Below are positions 34,945 to 46,300 of a stretch of 64,000 nucleotides of DNA, piece by piece; positions within the stretch are counted from its first letter, which is position 1; the number at the start of each line of letters is the position of its first letter. The DNA lies in assembly GCA_023374025.1 (NCBI GenBank), contig SIJG01000009.1:2099475-2163474 (forward strand). The letters are read 5' to 3'. The notes beneath the pieces are model-generated. The model saw only the letters and a list, made by a program, of their open reading frames with translations, was not told the origin of the DNA and made no database searches. Position numbers and translations under genes: made by a program. The DNA is from Heterodera schachtii (lineage: Eukaryota > Nematoda > Chromadorea > Rhabditida > Heteroderidae).

Positions 34945-37900
34945 ATGGAAATTGACGAAGAACACACCGAACGGCTAATTTCCATCATTATTTCGGTGAT
35001 GATGGTCATTACGGGTTCGTCATATATTTTTAGGATAAAAAAAATTAAAAATTTTTTTGTTAAGGCAGCGTTAACACATTGGCAGCGAAGTAAGTGTTTG
35101 GGTTGAGAAAACCATGCTTCCCCGGATTTACAAAGGCTAAAAATGAAAAAATAGACTGGGTTAAGTGGTTGTGAAAAGACTAGGGATGTGTTGGAATGCC
35201 AATTTCCGATTGCTGGTTTCCGTCCAACATTTTGGGGACATGAATTCCAAAATTTCTTTGGGACGTCGGAATGCCGATTGCCAAAATTTTTTGAGGGCAT
35301 CGGCACACATTCCTGGTGTAGTTGGTATGTATGTAGTACTCTTTTTTGTCAAAATTATTTTTATTCAAATATGGAATTTTCCGACAGTTTTTTCAATTAG
35401 AAAAAGGCACAAATACGGAAAACCATTTGAGATTTTAAAAAATATGCATTTTCCAAATTTTTTGTGTGCAGATGGGCGGACAGCATTGTGGTGGACGGAG
35501 TCCTCTTTGACCATCCCTATTTCCAAGCGTTTTGCATGTTCATCGGCGAGTTCAGCTGCTTGGTTGTGTTTGTTGTTGCCTATTTGGTCAAAAAACGGCG
35601 ATGGAAGAACCGAAAGTTGGTGGAGAGTCAAGATAAAAAAAAAATTAAGAAATTTTCAAAAAAATCTTTTTTTTTTCAATCGAAATGTAATGGAAAGAAA
35701 GGAGCAGAAAATTTTTTTTTGTAAGATCAGATGAGATGGGGGGATGAGCGTGAATTTCAAGGAATGGAAGTAAAATATGCGTCAGGGATGGTCCCAAACC
35801 GCGAAATTTTTTGTAAAATTTAGTGAGGGAGGACGTGGATGGAATACCAATATGGAAAATCGAAAATTTTCTCACAAAATATTATTTATTCTTTCGGCAT
35901 TGGGAAGGAAATGCCTTACTTTAGAGTTGAAAATGATTCGAAACCTCTGTTTCAAAAAAAAAAAAATTTGCTAAAAATTTCTCCAGTCAATTCGGCGACG
36001 GGGGTGCCATCATCGAAATTGGCACCGATGAGGAGCCGACCCTCCCGCGCTTTAACCCCTTCGTTTTCTTGCCGCCCGCCTGTTGCGATGTGTTGGGCAC
36101 GAGCACAGTTAGCCGATATTACAATACAAACTAATAGTTGGTGGTTGATTGGAATGACAAATTTTTTTGGTTGGGATTAAGACAAATTTTGGGGTTTCTT
36201 TGGTAATTTAGGCGCTAAAATCGTATCTGCTGTTTGCACGTTACTTAATAAAATAAACAAAAGATGCGTTTTCAGCGCCTAAAATTACCCAAGAAAAAAA
36301 TGTAAAAAAAATTTTCTGGAGGGGGTCACAAAAGGGATAAGTACCAAATTTTGATTTAATTTCCATTTTTTGAAATTTGGGTTCTCCCATTAACTTTAAA
36401 TACCAAATTTATATCTGATAATTTTTTTGTACAGATGTACGTTGGTCTAAACCTGACGACAGCGTCTAGCTTCCAAATGCTCAGAGGTTTTTTATGCATT
36501 TATTTTTTACGGGTAAACCCTCATTTAGCACTAAAAAATTCGAAAAATATGAAATTGGCGCCATTGGAAAGAATATAGCGTGTTTTTAGCCCATTTAATA
36601 AACTATCTTTTGCCCAAACAATGTTAAATTTGGGTAGGTTTTTTGGGTCAACAACATCCGTCAGATTTTTTCGGTTTTTTTTTTTGAAAAATTTTTAATT
36701 TAACCACCCCTCCGTCAGATTTTTTCGGTTTTTTTTTTTGAAAAATTTTTAATTTAACCACCCCCCCCCTTTGCCCCACAGGCGCTGTGATCATTTTCAC
36801 CGGCCTTTTGTCCGTCTCATTTTTGCGTGCCCAACTGCGCGGCTTCAAATGGCTCGGCATGGGCTTGGTCGCGTTCGGCCTTGTGATTGTCGGCGTCACG
36901 GACATGTGAATTATAAATAATATACCAACCAAATTTCACATCCCGAATTTTGATTGAATTTGCGTTGCGGCAGAGGAAAGATTCGGAAATTTGGGTCAAA
37001 AATTAGGGAAATTTTCATCAAATTTTCTTGGCGAATGCATTTTTGACATTATAATAGAGTAGTGCGCCACATAAGATTTCGAAAACTTTTCCAACAAATC
37101 GTTGAAAACTCAAATTTTTATAATAAAATCTGAAAAAAAATTTTACTTTTTTTTTGGGGCGTGGGGGGTGGGAAGAAATATTGTGCATCCCTGGTAAATC
37201 TCGTCCCCTTTTTAAAAAAAAAAAAATCCAGGCCCCAATTTTCAATAAATATTCATTTGGGATTACCCGCTCTCATTTCGTCTGCAAAATTTCGGCATTT
37301 TATAGACGGATTGCATTTGTTGACTATTTTTTTTTGCACAGAATGTTTGACGACAACCCAAAGGACGACATCAACGGAGTGATCACTGGCGATCTGCTGA
37401 TTGTCATGGCGCAAATCATTGTTGCCATCCAAATGGTACAGATTTTTTTGTTTTAAATATTTTTCCTAGGGGGGTGGCTCGACAGCTTGAAAAAAAATTC
37501 CATGGTCCTGTCCTTGGCCTGGGTTTTCTGGGTATTGTCTGAAAAGCCAGGCTTGCCAAGGCCTGTTGGTATTGCGATTTAAATTAACAAATCCAAAATA
37601 TATAGGTATATATTTCATGTTTCCGTGACCCGAACAACGGCATGGACTTTATTTGACAAAAAAAGAAAAAATCGCAGTCCATTAAAAAGCCAGGTTACCC
37701 GAAAAATGACCTGGTCCCCTGAATACAGAGTAAATCTAGGCCTGGTTTAGGTCCATTACCGAGCCTAATTTTCTCCATATCTTTTCCAAAAAAAAATATC
37801 GAAAAAGGAAAGGCAGTCTCAAATTTGCACCTAATCAAGTCGATGAACTTTCAATTTTTGCATTTTATACAAATTTTTTATTGTTCAGTTTTTTTTTCAC

Positions 37901-39863
37901 TTAAATTAGCAATTTTTATGCTTAAAATTGGTGACTGACGGCTCCGGCAAAAATACGCCAAGTTTTTTGGTAATTTTTTTTATTGGGATTTTTACCGAAA
38001 ATCGTAAAATAAATAAATAATTTAAAATCCAATTTTGCTTTTAGGTTTGGGAGCAGAAATATCTGATGCAATACGACGTGCCACCACTGCTCGCGGTTGG
38101 ACTTGAGGGTGGGGTTTGCAATGAAAATTAAAAAAAAAAATTTTTTTGAAATATCATTTTTTTTGCCCAATAACAGGCCTTTTTGGTATGATTGTGCTCG
38201 GCTCTCTGATGGTGCCAATGTATTACATCCGCGTGCCGGCTACCTTCTCCAGAGACCCGGAACATCGTAAAAAACCGGCAAAAAAATTTCTGGAAAATTT
38301 AAAATTTTCTTCCAAGGCCTCGAAGACGTCTTCCACGCATTTGCCCAAATTCACCAGAGGCCGATCATTTTGGCACCACTTTTCTTGACAATTACGAGGT
38401 GGTGTGGCTTGGTTCACAGCTTGTCTTTGTGTTTACCCTGTTTTAAGTACTTTAAATTTCTTTTTCCAAGCCTACAAAATTTCGAAATAAATTTAAATTT
38501 TCTTTCAAAAAAGTGGCCACAAATTTTAATAAACCTGCTTTCCCTACGGATTGCGAACATTTTTTTCATCTTTTTGAAATTTCGAGAGATGTCGAATGAT
38601 TTCGAATTCGTTCTATTATTTATAACCAGCATAAATTCTAATAATATATGTATATAATTATATTATATTAATTTTATTTTTCCTTCTCTGCAGTATTGCG
38701 TTCTTCAACTTTGCCGGTGTTACGGTCACCAAACGCCTTTCGGCCACCACGCGAATGGCGCGTGTTTTTTTTTTTTTACAATTAATTTTGTTCATCCATT
38801 TTTTATTTATTCAAAAATTGGCTTATCCGTCGGGTATTACAACAGGTGCTTGACAGTGTGCGAACATTGCTCATTTGGGCCTTTTCCATCCCATTCTTTG
38901 GCGAGCGGTTCATCCCTCTCCAGGTGTGCTAATTGTTTCGGAATTTTAGTGTGAATTTGTTGATTAATTTTGGGTTAGGCACTGCCAATCTTGGAGCCAC
39001 TGGGAAATTCAAATAAAATTTCGCTGATTTTTTTGAGAATTACTCTGCCCCCTGTTCCAACATTTTCGGTTCGAGTTTGGGTCCGCGAAATTCGGGAATT
39101 GTTTAAATGAATATCAGATTCATGATCAGTGACCACCCCGAAAACCACCTAGAAACCTGTCATTAAATTAGTTTTGAAAAATGGAGGATGTTGGCATACA
39201 CAGAAATTACGGGGACGGGACATAATTCTCCGCCGAAATTTCGCCGGCCGAAATTTTAAAAAATTAAACTTAAATTTTTTAACAGCTTAGAATTTTTTTA
39301 AGAAAATTTCAAGAAAAATTTTTAGCGATTTTTTTTGAAATTTATGATAAATTACCTAGTAAGTTTTTTCGAAATTTTTCCAAAAATCTCTAAAAAAAAT
39401 TTTCCTTGGAATGTCCATATAAAAAAATTTTGTCGGCGAAATTATGTCCCGGAGAAATTTCGGGCGGCGAAATTTTGGATGCACCCGAAATTACCCAATT
39501 TTCCATCATTTTTATTGTTCAATTACTCGTTGCAATATAAAAAATATCATTTTTCCCATTGCGCCCCAGCTGGTCGGCTTCGCACTGCTCATTCTGGGCA
39601 TGTTCGTCTACAACGACCTGTACTTTGGCCCGTTGTTCCGCCGTGAGCTGTTGCCCCGGATGGGCCCGGCCCAACCGTTCACCCTGTGCTGTGCCTCCTT
39701 TTGCGGGTTGGACCTGCAGCAGCAGCTGAACGCGGAGGACGAGGAGGCGGAGCAGGAGGACAATACCAACAACAGTTTTGTCAATTATCGCCGTTTTGGC
39801 CGTGGTGGTGGCGGTGGGGAACAGCAGCAGCAGCACGAAGACGAAGCAGTACAGCAGCAATGA
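34945..39863 (+). CDS. slc35f6: SLC35F6-type solute carrier, complete
   Basis: Thirteen exons join in phase to 433 residues: 34945-35018, 35069-35089, 35472-35615, 35987-36107, 36435-36486, 36782-36905, 37342-37435, 38045-38108, 38177-38266, 38317-38398, 38694-38757, 38846-38923 and 39570-39863. The protein follows SLC35F6 closely: VNTLAAKWADS, QAFCMFIGEFSCL, LPPACCDVLGTS, TTASSFQMLRG, ITGDLLIVMAQIIVAIQM, LMVPMYYI, FFNFAGVTVTKRLSATTRM. SLC35F6 is a ten-helix carrier of the nucleotide-sugar/drug transporter clan, in humans placed at lysosome and mitochondria; substrate unsettled. The C-terminus adds an acidic and Gln-rich tail (DEEAEQED, QQQQHEDEAVQQQ). Intron 11 appears to start with GC (ATG/GCGCGT). 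The exon 3 donor (CGAAA/GTTGGT) is chosen by phase. Introns hold MITE pieces. Confidence 0.93.
36653..36765. repeat. 55-bp tandem duplication in slc35f6 intron 5
   Basis: Two almost identical copies beginning CCGTCAGATTTTTTCGG and ending TTAACCACCCC lie directly before the acceptor of exon 6. Confidence 0.9.
39062..39500. repeat. MITE remnants in slc35f6 intron 12
   Basis: 39062-39150 is a half copy of the GATCAGCGACCCC family (ATTCATGATCAGTGACC). 39205-39480 is a separate palindromic block with GGGACATAATTCTCCG and its inverse CGGAGAAATTT-type words, related to the repeat at 1-430. Confidence 0.6.
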
Positions 39864-40019
39864 ATGAGAGGGAGAGAGAGAAAGGGCGATGGATGATGGG
39901 ATATGAGAAAAAGGTGGAAAATGAAAAAAAGAAATTATACAATTTTTAATGGATGATGACGATGATCAACGCTTTGCGAGACGTACGGCCAGGCAATCCA
40001 TAAATGGCTGAAAATCTAT

Positions 40020-40565
40020 TAAATTGAACATTTTGGTCCAAAAAATCCGATTAAAAATGTGATTAATGAGAAAACGCGACAATAATTGTAGCATTTACAA
40101 GTTTGAAATTCGGATTTTGTGAATTTGATCAAAAGTTTTGGGCTTTGTCCAGAATTTTATGCCAAATTGGCATATATTTTCGTGCCATGTTTATGGATTG
40201 CCGATGGAATGACAGACAACCCAACCCAATTTTCAATGTGTTTCTCATATTTCTCATCTTTGATAACCAACCAACTTCTTGATTCTTGGGCATTTCTTTA
40301 GCTGAATTATTTTTCTCTGTTTTCCAAAAATTATTTGTCCATTTTCTTATATTTTTAAAGATTCGTAAACACTTATTTAATTTTGACGCGATGACTGTGT
40401 TTATTTTTATATTTGTTTTTTTTCTCGGATAATTTTACTGCAATATTTTATTTTTTATAATTTATAACAAAATTACGCATTAATTATTGTAGCGCATATT
40501 CTTTTGATAAATGATAAATAAGGCATGGGTTTTAGTGACAAAAAATTACAAAATAAATAAAAACT
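40020..40565. repeat. Dispersed ~0.5-kb duplicate, partner at 59.87-60.4 kb
   Basis: Long shared stretches such as ATGGATTGCCGATG, CCAACCAACTTCTTGATTC and ATTTTGACGCGATGACTGTG occur in the same order and strand at 59.87-60.40 kb. No coding frame is conserved between the copies, so this is a non-coding dispersed repeat or an old segmental copy. Confidence 0.85.
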
Positions 40566-40593
40566 TATGTAAAAACTTTTTCCTGAGTTTTTT

Positions 40594-40830
40594 CAGGTCG
40601 CTGATCAATGTTATGGCATTTTTTTTGACTAAATTCGAATCCCGAACTCGAATAACAAAAAATAAGGCACAGGTCATTGCAACAGCAAAAATAAGCCATT
40701 CTAGGCAGATTAACGTAAAAATAAATAAGAAAAATTTGAATTTCCGACTTTTTGTTTGAATTCCGGTCCGGGGTTCGAAGTTGGTCGAAATGGATGTCAT
40801 ATTCATAATCAGCGATCTCGATAACCTCAG
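40594..40830. mobile_element. Degenerate palindromic MITE, GATCAGCGACCCC family
   Basis: AGGTCGCTGATCAATG at the left and TAATCAGCGATCTCG at the right are inverse, with CGAATCCCGAACTCG and TCCGGTCCGGGGTTCG inside. It lies directly after the 0.5-kb dispersed repeat. Confidence 0.7.
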
Positions 40831-42199
40831 TAAAGACGTTTTACATCTTTAAAAATTATTAATTTTTTTTTTGAAAAAAAGGGGGTGGGGTACAAAAGCA
40901 TAGTATTACTATATTTTCTTATTTTGAAAAAATTAATGAAAATTTCGTCAAAAAATAAGTTAAAATGCACAAAAAAATAAATAAAATACCAAGAAGGATT
41001 AAAAGCTTTTTTTAAATAAAATTATGCTTAGAAAATGCTCTCTGTAAATAAGCTTAATTATTTTTCATATTTTTATTAATTTAATTTTTGCACAATCCCC
41101 TTCTTTTTTTTTCCACCGGCTTGAGTTTGGCGACCCTAAGCCCACCTCTGCTGACTTACATAAAAACATTAAAAACCAAATTATTTCATTGACGGATTAT
41201 CAACAACACCCAATGGATTTGCTTGCTAACTGCTGACGGCGGATTGTCCCGCCAGCGGCGGGTGGGGGAGGGCGGAAATTATTAATGTGGAGACGGAAAA
41301 TGACCTAAATATTGTTGCGAAGACACCCACACACACATTATTGTTTATGTATGTAAACAGATGCACAAAAAATGATGAAGGGAGTTGTCATCATTTTCAA
41401 TAGATAAGGAGAGGAAAGTGAATTTTTTAATTTAATTAAACAATTTAATTAATTATTTTTATGAATTTATTATATTTTTGTTGCTACGATGTGCTTACCT
41501 CAGTAAAAAAATTAATGAGCTTTAAACTGAGCTTACTGTATTTGCTTATGCTTTTTCAGTCGAAAACACAACTGATACTGTAAAACAAAAATTAAATAAA
41601 AAAAGATGATAAACCAATTAAATTTTATTTCTGTTATCACAACGCCCTTTGATGGGCTTTTTATCATGTGTTTTTTTCGTAATTGGTGATATATCAATGT
41701 GGCATTTTCACTTAGTTTTTATCATTTTCATATTCCATATGTCCGATTTTTTTGAGTCCAAAACAAAAAGCACTTTGACAATTTTTTTTTTTTATAAATA
41801 TTTGTTTGAAAATTTATTAATTAGTGTTGGTAAATTCATTTGTTTTAAGATCATCCAAAAACCATTCTTGTTAAAAGTAAATAATTATAAATTAAATTGG
41901 TTTATAAAATTAAATGAAATCTACAAAAAATTGTAACCAAAAATATTCTTTTTTTCCTTTTTTTGTTTGTTATTCTTCTGTACATCTGCAAATGTATAAA
42001 CAAATCCGTCGAATAAAAGGATAATGGGACATTTCCTCGCATTTGTTGCTCGTTAAAACTGATATTATCACCAAAAGATGTGCGATGAAAAGCACAGAAA
42101 ATTCTTTGGCCATTGTTATGTTACAACTTTCCATTTGGTGCTTATTTTTAGTTTTATTAATTATTTATTATTTTTAACTAATTTTTTTTTTTGTTAAAG
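40831..42199. other. AT-rich spacer, no gene seen
   Basis: No frame with splice signals or homology was found. A short CACACACACA run occurs near 41330. Confidence 0.4.
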
Positions 42200-43379
42200 T
42201 CCCCTGTCTTGCGGCCTATTCCAATTCATACCAAGTCTTCCATTTGATGACTTTGTTTTTTTGCGAGATGGACTCCAAAAATTCAGTTTCAATTAAAACG
42301 TAAATCGAGTGCCGCACTCGATTTTGGCACCAATTCCTATTTTTTTGATTTTGTTTTAATTAATCAAGTCATTAAATCGAAGAATTGCTGCGAAATGAAA
42401 TAGGCCGTGCCTGATTCATCAATTGACCTTTTCATTGTCTTTGTTTTCTTCTTTCATTTATCTTATTTTCCGAATTCCTCATTGACAATATCCTGCTGAT
42501 AATTGTTTAATTTAATTAACGAATTTAATCTAAAAACGCAATATTTTGACATCCATTCTCATTGAAAAACCCATTCTTGGATTATTTCTTTATTTTCCCT
42601 AATTTATAAATCCTATTTTTTTCCATTACGATTCAAAAAATTTCTAATTGGCAAGTTTACGTTAAAAAGTTCAAGAATTCCATAAAATGTATTGCCTGAA
42701 TTTCACATGCGAAATTAGTCTTTCAAATTCACTAACAAAATGTAATTTTTCTCTGCTTCCAAAAATTCATGTTATTTTCTTGCCAAAAGTGCAAAATTTT
42801 TCAAATTTTCCAACGGTGCGTTTTCTGCGCCGCCGTAGGCCACGCCCTGCTCGAACCCTAGCAATTAGTGAAATTTTTTTTTGTTGAAACAAAATTCTGC
42901 AATTACCTGATTGGGGTCCACGATCCCCTAACATTTTGCACTCCCCAATCCCAACCTCCCTGGGTTTTCCGCCGGGGTCTCATGTTTTCCGGCTCCCCCC
43001 CCCCCCCCCCCCACCTGCTGCCCTCCCCAGCGTCCCCAAGAATTTCTCCCCGAGGCGTCGGGACTCAACCATATTTGTTAGCTATTCTTATCTTTATCCA
43101 AAATTAAAAATTTATAATGATAATTTAAATGGCGAGATTTATGTATTAAGGTTTTTCTTTTTCCTCAATTTTTTTTCTCTCTCCAAAATAATGTTGTTTT
43201 ATTTTGTTGGCACACATTTTTAATTTGATTTTGAATATTTTTATTTATTTTAAATTTTTTAGAGAAAAAAATGAAGCGCATGCACTCTGAAAAATTGGGA
43301 AAACAAGGAAGCAAAAGAAAGTGGTAAAAAAAATAATGGAGGATTTTAATCATAACAAAAAAAAAATTTTTTTTTACAG

Positions 43380-46300
43380 GGGTATGATCAAAATAGATAG
43401 TGGCCACTATTTCGCCAAGTGAGAAACATATTTTGCACAATTTTTTTTTATAAAATTTATTTTAGTAAAGTCACTTTTCAAGAATTTTGGAGAGGGTAAA
43501 CAAATCAAAATTAAATTAATTTGTTATTTGTTAATTATTATTTTTTTTCATTTAGAGGATACATCCGCGACCAGAGAGGACCGGATGAAGTGTTTTCCAA
43601 CTGGTAAATGATTGCAAGAAATTTTGGTTATTTTTTAGAATTTTATCAAAAAATAAGGACCTTCAAAAAAACAATAATCCGAAATTTTATCCCAAACTTA
43701 TATGTGAACATTTTTTGCAGGCAGTTTGGCAGAACACCGTCTTGGGCTGAGGGAGAGCAAAAAGAAGATGAGAAAAGGGTGATGTTAATTTAAGCTGGAA
43801 AATTGGCGCAATTTAATTAATTTTTTCCTGATTAACAACTAATTAATTTAATTTTAAAAAAAAGTTTTAAACATATTTTATACTTTTCAAGATTTTTTAC
43901 GAAAAACTCCTGGGTGTTTACCGCTGTGAAGTAGCGTTACATAAAACTGGGCTTCCAATAAATGGCACAAAATATTTTAATACCATAATGTTCGTCCAAG
44001 AAATTTCAGCCTTTTTGGATACCGTGAATAATTTTTCCAAAGAAATTAATGGTATTAAAATTTTAGGAATATTTTGAAGAATTGTCTCAAAAGGATTTGG
44101 AATGGACGTGGAAGAGCGAAAGAGCAATCGATTTTGAATGGGAGGTGAGTGATCAATTAGTGTTTTAAATGACGAAAATAGGGAAAATGTTTAATTATAT
44201 TAAAAAATTAGCTTAATTTTACATCCATTAAATATTAATAAAATATTTCCATATTTTTGAATTTTTCATATAATTCTGTTCAAAATTCTTGCTTTTTATA
44301 TTGACAGTAAATAAATTTAAAAATCTAATAAAGAAATTGTTTTAGACCAAATTAATAAATTATTTATTTAATTGTTGGTTTTTTTAAGTCAACTTAAATT
44401 AAATTAAATTGTATAAAAATCTTTAAATTAATTTAAATGATTTACAATAAAATTTCAAATTTTTCCAAAAAAACATTCAGAAGTTAAACACGGCAAAAGA
44501 GCATTTGGAGCGTCAGTTGGAAGTTGCCAAAAATCGAATAGAGCAAGAGCGCCAACGAGCGGAAGAGACGCAACGCAATTTGAAGAGCGCAGAAATGGAA
44601 AAGGACAGTCTTATCGAACGGATTGAGGCACTAAAGGATAACTTGAAGAGGTAGAGAAAGAGACAGAATCCACCAAAAATTAAGACTCAGTCAAAAATTT
44701 TTAAATTTAAAAAATGAATGTAAAATTCCTTTTATTTCGAAGAATATTTTTAAAATATCGAGAGCTTCATAACAGTTACAGGGCTAATTTTCTATGAAAT
44801 AAATGATTCAAAGTTTTTAATTTAGAAATGTTTTATGATTTTATTTGAAGAATTTTAATTTTGAAACTTTTTTATTTATTTTTAAATTTTTTAGAGTTGA
44901 GGAAGACAAAAAGAAAATGGACGAGCCCATCAAAGAAAAGCATGAGGCCATTGCGCAGAAGGATGAGGTCATTTCCGCGGTAAATAAGGAGCAAAAAAAG
45001 GCGGAGGAGGAAAATCGACGGATGGGCGAGGAATTGCAGGCAAATTAAATTTAAATAAAAATATTTAAATAAAATTAAAAATTATGACGAATTTTCAGGC
45101 TGAACAGGAGAAGCACACCCAAGCGGCTCGCGAAAAAGCAAAATTGGAACGTTCAATTGAGGAAATCGATGACACATTGGACCGAGAAGGTCGCCAACGG
45201 TTGGACATGGAGAAGAACAAAAAGAAATTGGAGTCGGAAGTGCATCTCGTTGAGGGTAATTAATTAATTAATGAGTGTCTCATTAACGTGGACAATTAGA
45301 GCAATTTGAATAATGCTATTTTTTTGATGAAGAGACATTGGCCAAGCAGGAACAGACATGGACATGTGAGGCTGCCGACGCGGAGCATGTCATGGTGGTG
45401 GAAGAGCGCAAAAAGCTGCAAGAGGACTTGGAATGGACGTGGAAGAGCGAAAGAGCAATCGATTTTGAATGGATGGTGGGTGATCAATTAGTGTTTTAAA
45501 TGACGAAAATAAGGAAAATATTTAATTATATTAAAAATTAGCTTAATTTTACATCCATTAAATATTAGATTTTTTAGGAAAAATATAAAATTTACTTAAA
45601 TTTCTCCAAACATTTTTATAGCAAAAATAAATACACTGAAAATTTTAATGGTCTATAAAACTTTAAAATATTTTCCATATTTTTGAATTTTTCATATAAT
45701 TCTGTTCAAAATTCTGCTAATTAAGGAAAGATAATTTTAAATTTTATATTGACAGTCAATAAATTTATAAATCTAATAAAGAAACTGTTTTATTTTAGAC
45801 CAAATTAATAAATTATTTATTTAATTGTTGGTTTTTTAAGTCAACTTAAATTAAATTAAATTTGTATAAAATGTTTAAATTAATTTAAATGATTTACAAT
45901 AAAATTTCAATATTTTTCCAAAAAAACATTCAGAAGTTAAACACGGCAAAAGAGCATTTGGAGCGCCAGTTGGAAGTTGCCAAAAATCGGATGGAGCAAG
46001 AGCGCCAACGCGCGGAAGAGACAGAACGCAATTTGAAGAGCGCAGAAATGGAAAAGGACAGTCTTATCGAACGGATTGAGGCACTAAAGGATAACTTGAA
46101 GAGGTAGAGAAAGAGACAGAATCCACCATAAAATTAAGACTCAGTCAAAAATTTTTAAATTTTACCAATTAATTTTAAAGAGAAACAAAGAATTCAAATC
46201 AAGCCCAGAAATGCAAAATGCGCGAAATTTCGGGTTAATTCACAAAAACTTTTTTTTTGTTTCGGATTCCATTGATTCTTGAATTTTTTTAAATTATATT

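Noticed and set aside
42118..42174. Signal-peptide-like start (MLQLSIWCLFLVLLI) before the cassette gene
   Set aside because: No donor gives the phase needed by the possible exon at 42200-42299, so I could not link it to the gene.
43165..43440. Minus-strand Phe/Lys/Asn frame
   Set aside because: AT-rich composition frame lying across the plus-strand lead exon of the cassette gene.
45296..45487. Minus-strand 63-codon frame repeated in every cassette
   Set aside because: Antisense of exon D; it recurs only because the cassette recurs.
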